NCBI GenBank assembly: GCA_002328745.1
Contig: DCVQ01000016.1
Coordinates: 1 to 7,299 of the forward strand
DNA: 7,299 bases
DNA from: Actinobacteria bacterium UBA2184
Lineage (GTDB): Bacteria > Actinomycetota > Coriobacteriia > Anaerosomatales > Anaerosomataceae
Direction: 5' to 3'
Under the pieces are notes generated by a model. It did no database searches and had not been told where the DNA came from. It saw nothing but the letters and a program-made list of their open reading frames with translations. Shown piece after piece: positions 1 through 7,299 of this stretch (position 1 is the stretch's first letter; each line of letters opens with the position of its first letter). The translations under genes and the position numbers were made by a program.

Positions 1-455
1 ACCATCCAGGCGCAGATCCTGGAGCTCATGATCGAGATGCAGCAGCGCACCGGCGCGGCGATCATCATGATCACGCACGACCTCGGCGTGGTGGCCGACA
101 TGGCGCATGGCGTCATGGTCATGTACGCCGGCAAGCAGGTCGAGTACGCCTCGGCCGACGGCATCTTCTACGAGCCGCTCCACCCGTACACGTGGGGCCT
201 GCTGGACAGCCTCCCGCGGCACGACGTGGATGAGAAGGGCTCGCTGCTCCCCATCGAGGGACAGCCGCCGAGCCTCATCGACGTGCCCTCGGGCTGCGCG
301 TTCCATCCCAGGTGCCCCTTCGCGCAGGAGATCTGTCACAAGGAGAACCCCGAGCTGCGCGAGGTGCGGCCGGGTCATCTGGCCGCGTGCCACTTCGCCG
401 GCGACCCGGGCTTCGCGCGAGGCGAAGCGTCACCGACCGGAGAGGCGGTGTCGTG

Positions 456-456
<1 letters not shown>
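1..456 (+). CDS. dppD: Peptide ABC transporter ATP-binding protein, DppD/OppD type (5' truncated)
   Basis: This is the C-terminal 151 residues of an ATPase that powers dipeptide/oligopeptide import at the inner face of the membrane; the Walker A, signature and Walker B regions lie left of the window. The reading frame is open from base 1 and begins TIQAQILELM, the stretch that normally follows the D-loop. The switch histidine is H26 in MITHDLGVV. The oligopeptide-transporter C-terminal domain follows, with the EPLHPYTWGLLDSLP segment and four cysteines spaced C-x5-C-x6-C-x17-C (visible residues 99, 105, 112, 130). Its TGA shares one base with the start of the next ATPase, so the two are translationally coupled. 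Dpp, Opp and nickel-type transporters cannot be separated from this fragment, so the symbol is a family-level choice. An internal ATG at base 28 is not the true start. Confidence 0.93.
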
Positions 457-1502
<1,046 letters not shown>

Positions 1503-1505
<3 letters not shown>

Positions 1506-1531
1506 CCAGGCTGCGGAGGTCTTGGTATACT
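1503..1531 (+). promoter_or_regulatory. Extended -10 promoter for tRNA-Leu
   Basis: The -10 is TATACT (1526-1531), preceded by TGG, giving an extended -10 (TGN). A -35 match TAGCCA (1503-1508, 4 of 6 to TTGACA) lies at a 17-base spacing and overlaps the stop codon of the upstream ATPase gene. Transcription would begin near 1538, about 24 bases before the mature tRNA. The assignment rests on the motif and position only. Confidence 0.6.
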
Positions 1532-1561
1532 CTCGTCCGCTGCCTTCAGGGGCGGCCGAAT

Positions 1562-1647
1562 GTCCGAGTGGCGGAATGGCAGACGCGCTAGGTTGAGGGC
1601 CTAGTGCCCGCAAGGGCGTGCGAGTTCAACTCTCGCCTCGGACACCA
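1562..1647 (+). tRNA. tRNA-Leu, anticodon GAG
   Basis: An 86-base class II tRNA with encoded CCA (1645-1647). The acceptor stem is GTCCGAG (1562-1568) with CTCGGAC (1637-1643), and the discriminator is A1644, as expected for leucine. The anticodon stem CTAGG/CCTAG encloses the loop TTGAGGG, so the anticodon is GAG (1595-1597), reading CUC and CUU codons. The long variable arm (1605-1619) forms GCCC-GCAA-GGGC. The T stem GCGAG/CTCGC encloses TTCAACT. All stems are fully paired, so the gene looks intact. It sits alone between a promoter and a terminator hairpin. Confidence 0.97.
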
Positions 1648-1656
1648 GCTGTGAAC

Positions 1657-1688
1657 AGCGGGTCTTCTCTTCGGAGGAGGCCCGCTTT
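1657..1688 (+). terminator. Hairpin terminator after tRNA-Leu
   Basis: A 13-bp stem runs from AGCGGG (1657-1662) to CCCGCT (1681-1686), with the inner arm TCTTCTC pairing with GAGGAGG through two G-U pairs. It is capped by a C(TTCG)G tetraloop (loop bases 1670-1673), a very stable cap. Only a short T run follows (TTT then GT), so it is stem-strong but tail-weak. It probably ends tRNA transcription and any read-through from the peptide-transporter operon. Confidence 0.7.
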
Positions 1689-1750
1689 GTCGTGCCAAAG
1701 GACCGCGTACGGCCGGCTTCGCCGATAGCGGGTCCGGTCCGCGCGACCGC

Positions 1751-1756
1751 TATACT
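1751..1756 (+). promoter_or_regulatory. Probable -10 element of the radical SAM/aminotransferase operon
   Basis: TATACT lies 30 bases before the first ATG of the operon, in otherwise GC-rich sequence, and is identical to the -10 of the neighbouring tRNA promoter. No convincing -35 is visible at 16-18 bases and there is no TGN extension, so an activator may be needed. The element is flanked by two direct copies of GCGACCG (1743-1749 and 1761-1767). Confidence 0.45.
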
Positions 1757-1760
1757 AGAA

Positions 1761-1772
1761 GCGACCGGTCGC
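1761..1772 (+). promoter_or_regulatory. 12-bp palindrome at the expected transcription start, possible operator
   Basis: GCGACCGGTCGC is a perfect 12-bp palindrome placed 5-16 bases after the TATACT box, where a repressor would block initiation. Its left half repeats as a direct copy upstream of the -10. No known regulator is recognised from the motif; GC-rich palindromes arise fairly easily by chance here. Confidence 0.3.
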
Positions 1773-1785
1773 AGGGGGAGGGCGA

Positions 1786-2490
1786 ATGCTGGAGTTCGCG
1801 CACGTCGAAGTCGCCGAGGGCACGGGGCTCGCCTGCGTGCGCTGCGCGCGCGCGGCCGCGACGCGACCGCTTCCGGCCGCCGAGGTCATCGAGCGCGTCG
1901 AGGCGCTCGTCGGCGCGTGGGAGTCGGCTCCCGGGCCGAACGTCCTTCTCGCAGGAGGCGAGCCCTTCGATCACCCGGAGCTGCCGGCGATCGTCGCGGC
2001 GTGCGCCCGTCTGGGCGTCGAACGGATCGCGATCGAGACCTCGGGGGTCGCGCTGGCTGCCCCGGGTCTTGCCCCGGCGGTCGTCGAGGCCGGCGTGACG
2101 CACCTGCACGTGCGCGTGCTCGCCGCCGACGCGTCCGCGGGTGACGCGCTCGCGGGCCGGGACGTCACGGCCGGAGCCGAAGCGGGCGTGGCGGCCTTCC
2201 GCGCGGCCGCCGCGGGAGCGCGCCAGCCCGTCATCGTGACGGCCGTCGTGCCCGTCTGCGCTCACACCGTCGCGCTCTTGCCCGCCACGGTCGCCGGGCT
2301 CGCGGTCCGGGGCTTCGACGCCGCACGTCTCGTCTCGGCAGGCCCGGCGGGTCCGGGAACGGCCGCGCTCGTGTCCGCCGCGTGCGACACCGGGATGGTG
2401 AACCACCTCTGGGTGGAGACCGACGGGGCCCTCCCGCTGCCAGATTCGCATCGGCTCCACGCGGTGCCCGAGGGTGGTCACGATGACTGA
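1786..2490 (+). CDS. Degenerate radical SAM-like protein lacking the first cluster cysteine
   Basis: A 234-residue protein resembling the front half of a radical SAM barrel. The segment NVLLAGGEPFDHPEL (GGEP at 57-60, the SAM-binding GGE-type motif), followed by the strand RIAIETSGVAL, is typical of radical SAM enzymes. The cluster motif is incomplete: CVRC supplies Cys17 and Cys20, but the position of the first cysteine of C-x3-C-x2-C is Thr13, and there is no cysteine in residues 1-16. A missed start does not explain this, because an in-frame TAG lies at 1756-1758 and no Cys codon falls between it and the ATG. The start is supported by GGAGGG (1777-1782). Other cysteines are 73, 158 and 200. 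The 3' end overlaps a full radical SAM gene by 8 bases, so this may be a non-catalytic partner, or bind its cluster in another way. Function is unknown. Confidence 0.75.
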   Translation: MLEFAHVEVAEGTGLACVRCARAAATRPLPAAEVIERVEALVGAWESAPGPNVLLAGGEPFDHPELPAIVAACARLGVERIAIETSGVALAAPGLAPAVVEAGVTHLHVRVLAADASAGDALAGRDVTAGAEAGVAAFRAAAAGARQPVIVTAVVPVCAHTVALLPATVAGLAVRGFDAARLVSAGPAGPGTAALVSAACDTGMVNHLWVETDGALPLPDSHRLHAVPEGGHDD

Positions 2491-3760
2491 GCCGTTGAAG
2501 GTCGCGCTTCTCGCGCTCAACGCGCCCGGGTACCAATCGCTGGCGCTCGGCTACCTCCGTGCGTTCGCCCAGGCCGACGACCGCCTACGCGGCCGCGTGG
2601 CGTTCCAGACGCTCGACCTCTCGGCGGATGACGAGGCGTGGTGGGTAGCGTACCGCATCATCTCGATGCAGCCGGACGTGCTCGGGGTCTCCGTGGTCTG
2701 CTGGAGCGCGCGGACGGCGTTCGACGTGTGTCGCATCGTGCGCGAGGCGCTGCCCGACATCCGCATCGTGCTCGGCGGCCCCGAGGTCGGTCCGATCGCC
2801 GAGGACGTGCTCCTGAGGCATCGCGCCGTGGACGCGGTCGTGCGCGGCGAGGGCGAGGAGGCGTTCGCGGACGTGCTCGATCTTGCGCGGCGCGACAAGC
2901 CGCTCTCGCGAGCGGACGGCGTGACCGCGCGCAATGCCGCCGGCGAGCCGGTCGCGGCGCCCGACCGGGCGCTCATCGCCGATCTCGACAGCATCCCGTC
3001 GCCCTACCTCTCGGGTGCGCTGGAGCCGCGCGAGGGCGTGGCGTACATCGAGACGTTCCGGGGCTGTCCGCACCGCTGCGCGTACTGCTTCGAGGGCAAG
3101 GGCTACGGTCGCATCCGCTCGTTCGGGAAGGGGCGTGTCGCGGATGAGATCGCGCACCTTGCGGGCGAGCGCGGCGTCACTTCCTTCTCGTTCATCGATC
3201 CCGTCTTCAACCTGACTCCCGAGAGACTCTCGTGGCTCTCGGACACGCTCGCACCGTACGCGGCGCGCGGCTTGACGCTCCACACCGTGGAGGTCGACAT
3301 CGAGCGCATCGACGACGCGGCGGCCGCCGAGCTCGTCCGCGCGGGCGTCCGCTCGGTGGAGACGGGCCCGCAAAGCATCGGGCCGGCGGCGCTCGATGCG
3401 TGTCATCGAGGCTTCGATCGCGAGCGCTTCGCCTCCGGTGTGGCAGCGCTGGGGCGCGCGGGCATCTCGGTGGAGTGCGATCTCATCGCTGGACTGCCGG
3501 GCGATACGGCCGAGGACTTCCTCGCCGGCATCGGCTTCGTGCTCTCGCTGGACCCCGGCAAGCTTCAGACCTCTACGCTGCACGTGCTTCCGGGCACGGA
3601 GCTCTACGCACGGGCGGCCGAACTCGGCTTGCGCTTCGACCCCGAGCCGCCGCACGAGATCGTCTCGACCGCGACCATCGGCTTCACCGACCTCCGGCGG
3701 CTCGAGGCCCGCTCGGTCTACCTGTCCCGGCTCTACGCAGCCCGCCGAAAGGAAGCCTGA
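2483..3760 (+). CDS. B12-binding-type radical SAM protein
   Basis: A 425-residue enzyme with two domains. Residues about 5-135 look like the Rossmann-type cobalamin-binding domain common in this class (PDVLGVSVVCW, IVLGGPEVGP, AVVRGEGEEAF); the classical DxHxxG motif is not seen, which is common in B12-binding radical SAM proteins. The radical SAM domain follows with C195-PHR-C199-AY-C202, the complete [4Fe-4S] motif, then FSFIDPVFN, ETGPQS (293-298) and DLIAGLPGDT, all usual for the family. The family uses SAM and often cobalamin for methylations or rearrangements; the substrate here is unknown. ATG 2483 is preferred because GAGGG (2470-2474) sits 8 bases upstream; a GTG at 2474 has no good ribosome site. 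It overlaps the upstream gene by 8 bases and is followed after 4 bases by an aminotransferase, implying one transcript. Confidence 0.9.
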   Translation: MTEPLKVALLALNAPGYQSLALGYLRAFAQADDRLRGRVAFQTLDLSADDEAWWVAYRIISMQPDVLGVSVVCWSARTAFDVCRIVREALPDIRIVLGGPEVGPIAEDVLLRHRAVDAVVRGEGEEAFADVLDLARRDKPLSRADGVTARNAAGEPVAAPDRALIADLDSIPSPYLSGALEPREGVAYIETFRGCPHRCAYCFEGKGYGRIRSFGKGRVADEIAHLAGERGVTSFSFIDPVFNLTPERLSWLSDTLAPYAARGLTLHTVEVDIERIDDAAAAELVRAGVRSVETGPQSIGPAALDACHRGFDRERFASGVAALGRAGISVECDLIAGLPGDTAEDFLAGIGFVLSLDPGKLQTSTLHVLPGTELYARAAELGLRFDPEPPHEIVSTATIGFTDLRRLEARSVYLSRLYAARRKEA

Positions 3761-3764
3761 TCCC

Positions 3765-4917
<1,153 letters not shown>

Positions 4918-4922
<5 letters not shown>

Positions 4923-4933
4923 CAGTAGTCACA
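4918..4933. promoter_or_regulatory. CRP/FNR-family-like binding site (TGTGA-N6-TCACA)
   Basis: TGTGACAGTAGTCACA is an inverted repeat with 6-bp arms that matches the CRP/GlxR consensus TGTGA-N6-TCACA at every fixed base. It overlaps the stop codon of the aminotransferase gene and lies upstream of the PHP gene. A weak promoter-like pair (TTCACT at 4950-4955, GATACA at 4973-4978) would put the site's centre about 60 bases before transcription start, a usual distance for activation. The promoter part is weak; the regulator is inferred. No T tract follows, so it is a poor terminator. Confidence 0.45.
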
Positions 4934-4940
4934 TTCCGAC

Positions 4941-4952
4941 GAACGGCCGTTC
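4941..4952. repeat. Perfect 12-bp palindrome in the intergenic region
   Basis: GAACGGCCGTTC is a perfect palindrome with no loop, so it is more like a dimeric protein site than a hairpin. It lies 7 bases after the CRP-like site and ahead of the PHP gene. No known operator family is recognised. Confidence 0.35.
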
Positions 4953-5085
4953 ACTTCGGTACCCGAGTCTCCGATACATACAGTACAGACATGTAGCGCA
5001 GCAACACCGGAGCCGGAGTCGCAGGTGAAGGTACGGCATTTGCTACACGTGACCGGAATGCGTCACCGAAGAGGGCGGAGCACGC

Positions 5086-5811
5086 GTGAGCACCGAGATC
5101 TGGAGCAAGGCCGATCTGCACATCCACTCCAATCACAGCGATGGAGTCGCAAAGATACCCGAGATCCTCGAGCACGTGGCCAACAACACGGACCTCAAGG
5201 TCATCGCCATCACGGACCACAACACCATGGAGGGCGCGCTCTTCGCCAAGGAGCTCGAGGACATCTACGGTGTCGAGGTCATCGTCGGTGAGGAAGTGGC
5301 CTCTACCGAAGGCCACATCATCGGCCTGTGGCTCACGGAGGAGATCCCTCCCGGGCTCACCCCCCTCGAGACCATCGCGCGCATCCGCGCTCAGGGCGGC
5401 ATCGTCGTGATCCCGCATCCCTTCTCGAAGCGCGGCGTTTTCGGTCCCTTCGGACGCAAGAGCTTCCTCTCCTCGCTCACGGAACTCGCGTTCCACGCGG
5501 TCGAGGTCTACAACTCGGTGCCGTACCTCGGCTGGGCCAACCGCGTCGCCGCCAAGATGTTCACGGGCGGGCAGGGCATCGCGGCCGTCGGTGGTTCGGA
5601 CGCGCACCTGCTCCAGGGCATCGGTCGCGGCTACACTCTCTTCCGGGGAACAACAGCCGATGATCTTCGCGCCAGCATCGAGGCGCTCGAGACGCGCGCG
5701 GAGGCAGCTCCCGGCGGCATCTCGCTGGTGTTGCGCTATCTCGTCCGCATCCCACAGATCCGCCGCCGTGGAGCGTGGAACTGGGAGCGGTGCAGGGACG
5801 GGCTCGCCTAG
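5086..5811 (+). CDS. PHP-domain metal-dependent phosphoesterase
   Basis: A 241-residue protein of the polymerase-and-histidinol-phosphatase (PHP) family, soluble, with no signal peptide. The metal-binding residues are all visible: DLHIHS (H12, H14), D19 in HSDG, ITDHN (D44, H45), E70 in GEEV, H111 in IPHPF, and GSDAH (D172, H174). Family members hydrolyse phosphoesters such as histidinol phosphate, nucleoside 3',5'-bisphosphates or oligonucleotides; the substrate here is unknown. The length and simple single-domain layout match the stand-alone PHP proteins (TrpH/YciV-like) rather than polymerase-attached ones. The start is GTG 5086, with GAGGG (5071-5075) and GGAG (5077-5080) upstream. It is preceded by a 163-base gap, so it is probably transcribed separately, and it converges with the minus-strand chelatase-like gene with 34 bases between the stops. 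Confidence 0.92.
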   Translation: MSTEIWSKADLHIHSNHSDGVAKIPEILEHVANNTDLKVIAITDHNTMEGALFAKELEDIYGVEVIVGEEVASTEGHIIGLWLTEEIPPGLTPLETIARIRAQGGIVVIPHPFSKRGVFGPFGRKSFLSSLTELAFHAVEVYNSVPYLGWANRVAAKMFTGGQGIAAVGGSDAHLLQGIGRGYTLFRGTTADDLRASIEALETRAEAAPGGISLVLRYLVRIPQIRRRGAWNWERCRDGLA

Positions 5812-5845
5812 GACCCGTGTGTCGCGTCGCGCAGCCCGGGCGCCG

Positions 5846-7072
5846 TCACGCCTGCTCGATCCCTGCCCTCGGCTCGAGCTGGGCGCTCCTCAGGACCGCG
5901 TGCACGAGAGATTCGTCGTCACCCCATGCCGGAAGAACCAGCACGCGCGCGCTGCTCGGCAGTCGTGCCATCGTGACGGCGTGCCGAAGGTCGATCGAGG
6001 TCTCCAGGGTGGGAAGCGCAACGGTGGACGGCGCCACGACGATGGTCGAGGATCCGAGGGCTGCCAGGTGCCGCAAGGCGTCGCTCACCTCGGGCACCTG
6101 CCAGTCGATCCACGCGACCCGCACGGCGCCTTCCTTAAGTCCGGCGTCCGCCAGGAGCATGCGGACGCGCTGGTTGAAGTAGTTCTCTTCCTCGGCGCCG
6201 GCCGGATGCCGCTCGAGCCACGCAGGCGGCGCGCCGGCGCACGCGAGAACAACCCCCGCGCTCGAACGGTCCGTGTCGCCGAGTGCGGACAGGATGCGCT
6301 CGGCGAGACGCTCGGCGAGCGCGGTGTCCTCCCACAGGGACCGGCCGAATTCGACACGGATCCCCGCTTCGCGGTGCCCGGTCTGTGCGAGCGCCTCCGT
6401 GGCGTGAGCTACCGCTTCCGAGTCCCGCGTGCCGAGCACGACGACGATCGCCCGGTCGGCCCCCGCTGCGGCACGTCGAGCGATGGCGTGCGCGAGGCTG
6501 GCGGAATCGTGGCTCCATGCGATGTCGGCCGCAGGGGATTCGCCGAGGTGCTCCCGGATGCGTCCGGCGAGCAGTCGCGCGATGGTCGGACCCGGAGCGC
6601 GGCCGCCGACGGCGCGGTAGCGGGCCTTCATGGAGAGGAACATGAACGGCGTCGCCTGAAGCGGGACATCGACGCCTGCGTTGATGGTGAGCTCGTTGTG
6701 CAGCCGGGCGACCGTGGCCGGCGAGTAGCGCTCGGGGTCGGTGCATGCGAGCAGCACGAGCGCCCGGCCAGTGCCCATGGCGTGGCGGGCGATGCGAGGC
6801 AGTCGCGGGCGACGCGCGACGTAGGGAAGGGCGGCCGCCACGAGCGAGTAGCCGGTGGCGATGCTGGCGAGCAGGATGATCACCGCGGAGCCGGTCGCGG
6901 CAGTGGTCGCGTACAGGTCGACGATCGCTCCGAGCGATCCGAGTGCCACGATGAGGCCGGCGGCGCCGATGATGAGGGCTGCGCTTCCCATGATCCCGGG
7001 AAGCGCCATCGCGGCGGCGAAGCCGGCGCCGAAACTGAAGCTCCCGGCGAACACTCCGATCCAGGCGGTCAC
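5846..7072 (-). CDS. Membrane-anchored ferrochelatase-like protein without the catalytic histidine
   Basis: A 408-residue protein. Residues about 4-85 form three hydrophobic helices (roughly 4-27, 30-53, 60-85), ending in the positive stretch ARRPRLPRIAR. Residues about 102-400 read along the whole ferrochelatase fold when compared from memory with Bacillus subtilis HemH: MKARYRAVGG (148-157) matches the RYEAIGG region, RSLWEDTALAERLAERI (244-260) matches the SWYDEPKF helix, and PTLETSID (354-361) matches DHLEVLYD. HemH Glu264 and Asp268 correspond to E357 and D361, but metal-binding His183 in SAHSLP corresponds to G280 in CAGAPP. Ordinary iron insertion into porphyrin is therefore doubtful; it may bind or sense tetrapyrrole or metal, or use other residues. 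GTG 7072 is chosen because GGGGAGGAGG (7092-7083) lies 10 bases before it; an ATG at 7111 is less likely. Divergent from thioredoxin. Confidence 0.82.
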   Translation of the reverse strand: MTAWIGVFAGSFSFGAGFAAAMALPGIMGSAALIIGAAGLIVALGSLGAIVDLYATTAATGSAVIILLASIATGYSLVAAALPYVARRPRLPRIARHAMGTGRALVLLACTDPERYSPATVARLHNELTINAGVDVPLQATPFMFLSMKARYRAVGGRAPGPTIARLLAGRIREHLGESPAADIAWSHDSASLAHAIARRAAAGADRAIVVVLGTRDSEAVAHATEALAQTGHREAGIRVEFGRSLWEDTALAERLAERILSALGDTDRSSAGVVLACAGAPPAWLERHPAGAEEENYFNQRVRMLLADAGLKEGAVRVAWIDWQVPEVSDALRHLAALGSSTIVVAPSTVALPTLETSIDLRHAVTMARLPSSARVLVLPAWGDDESLVHAVLRSAQLEPRAGIEQA

Positions 7073-7107
7073 GGCAGACGGTCCTCCTCCCCGGGTGTGA
7101 CGATAGT

Positions 7108-7121
7108 GCATCGACCGATGC
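7108..7121. repeat. Inverted repeat in the chelatase-like/thioredoxin divergent region
   Basis: GCATCG-AC-CGATGC has perfect 6-bp arms around a 2-base centre. It lies 36 bases upstream of the chelatase-like start and just before the -35 of the thioredoxin promoter, a position from which a dimeric regulator could affect either gene. No known operator is recognised and the minus-strand promoter is not clear (best match TTGTGG-17-CACTAT, 3 of 6 in each box). Confidence 0.3.
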
Positions 7122-7136
7122 GTTGCCACAAGTCGC

Positions 7137-7164
7137 TTGACACCGATACCCCATGGGGTATAAT
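7137..7164 (+). promoter_or_regulatory. Consensus sigma-70-type promoter of the thioredoxin gene
   Basis: TTGACA (7137-7142) and TATAAT (7159-7164) both match the consensus at all six bases, with a 16-base spacer, one base shorter than the optimum. Transcription would start near 7171, leaving a leader of about 32 bases before the thioredoxin start. Such a strong core promoter, with its spacer occupied by a palindrome, suggests control by a repressor. Confidence 0.88.
7146..7161. promoter_or_regulatory. 16-bp palindromic operator, CsoR/CstR-like
   Basis: ATACCCCATGGGGTAT is a perfect 16-bp palindrome lying wholly between the -35 and the first half of the -10 of the thioredoxin promoter. The shape, A/T-rich ends around a C4-N2-G4 core, resembles operators of the CsoR/RcnR/CstR repressor family (DUF156), which sense copper, nickel/cobalt, formaldehyde or persulfides. 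No such regulator is in the window, so the assignment is by motif and position only. Confidence 0.6.
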
Positions 7165-7202
7165 TGCGTGCATCAGGTAACCCTGCCAAGGAGGAGATGC
7201 AG

Positions 7203-7299
7203 TTGAGCGCTGCTGTCCGCGAGATCAACGAAAGCGAATTCCAGGCCGAGGTCCTCGAGGCCTCCGGCCCCGTCATCGTCGACTTCTGGGCGCCGTGGT
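7203..7299 (+). CDS. trxA: Thioredoxin (3' truncated by the window end)
   Basis: The first 32 codons of a thioredoxin, a small cytoplasmic disulfide reductase. The visible protein reads VREINESEFQAEVLEASGP, then VIVDFWAPW, the strand that in thioredoxins leads straight into the CGPC active site; the window ends just before those residues. I chose TTG 7203 because AGGAGG (7189-7194) lies 8 bases upstream; the in-frame ATG at 7197 would leave only 2 bases to the ribosome site. The normal thioredoxin start (short, few residues before the VREI stretch) agrees. It is driven by a strong promoter with a palindromic operator and runs divergently from the chelatase-like gene. The active-site cysteines cannot be confirmed here. 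Confidence 0.88.
   Translation, partial: MSAAVREINESEFQAEVLEASGPVIVDFWAPW

Noticed and set aside
1562..1785. tRNA-Leu as an integration site for a mobile element
   Set aside because: No integrase, no repeat of the tRNA 3' end and no change in base composition appear downstream in the window.
2474..2482. GTG at 2474 as start of the B12-type radical SAM gene
   Set aside because: No ribosome site precedes it at a useful distance, whereas GAGGG lies 8 bases before ATG 2483.
5049..5066. GTGAC-N8-GTCAC inverted repeat just before the PHP start
   Set aside because: Five-base arms with an 8-base gap in a GC-rich leader are weak; it lacks the TGTGA/TCACA pattern of the site at 4918 and I could not tie it to any function.
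4951..5607. Minus-strand 218-codon frame over the PHP gene and its upstream gap
   Set aside because: The PHP gene has all metal-binding residues on the plus strand; the minus frame has no recognisable domain.
5798..5818. Possible terminator between the convergent PHP and chelatase-like genes (ACGGG with CCCGT, 11-base loop)
   Set aside because: Only five base pairs, no T tract on either strand, and it overlaps the PHP stop codon.
5591..7180. A 529-codon open frame on the plus strand covering the chelatase-like gene
   Set aside because: It is arginine-rich with no recognisable family, starts inside the PHP gene, and lies opposite a minus-strand frame with a clear family match, membrane helices and a strong ribosome site. 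It is a GC-driven shadow.

Overview
The window is uniformly GC-rich with the codon bias of a high-GC bacterium. The gene set (dipeptide/oligopeptide ABC transporter ATPases, radical SAM enzymes, a CCA-encoding tRNA-Leu, a thioredoxin) fits an Actinomycetota-like organism. The two radical SAM-type genes hint at an anaerobic lifestyle, as in Coriobacteriia relatives, but the sequence does not settle taxonomy. I see no mobile element, CRISPR array or sign of recent transfer.

Layout. Positions 1-1505 hold the end of a peptide-transporter operon: a 5'-truncated DppD/OppD-type ATPase whose stop overlaps the start of a complete DppF/OppF-type ATPase. The tRNA-Leu(GAG) gene at 1562-1647 has its own extended -10 promoter and a hairpin terminator. 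Positions 1786-4922 look like a three-gene operon: a degenerate radical SAM-like protein lacking the first cysteine of the cluster motif, a B12-binding-type radical SAM protein that overlaps it by 8 bases, and a class I/II PLP aminotransferase 4 bases further on. After a 163-base gap with a perfect CRP/FNR-type half-site pair (TGTGA-N6-TCACA) comes a PHP-domain phosphoesterase (5086-5811). On the minus strand, 5846-7072 encodes a membrane-anchored ferrochelatase-fold protein that has lost the metal-binding histidine. Divergent from it is the start of a thioredoxin gene (from 7203), behind a consensus promoter whose spacer is filled by the 16-bp palindrome ATACCCCATGGGGTAT.

How the parts work together. 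The two ATPases would power peptide import with permeases and a binding protein to the left of the window. The radical SAM pair plus aminotransferase are probably co-expressed and may form a small-molecule modification pathway of unknown substrate. The chelatase-like protein and the thioredoxin share a 130-base divergent control region; the palindrome resembles operators of the CsoR/CstR family, which would make the thioredoxin metal- or sulfur-stress responsive. The most notable items are the His-less, membrane-fused ferrochelatase homologue, the Cys-deficient radical SAM partner, and the thioredoxin promoter/operator.
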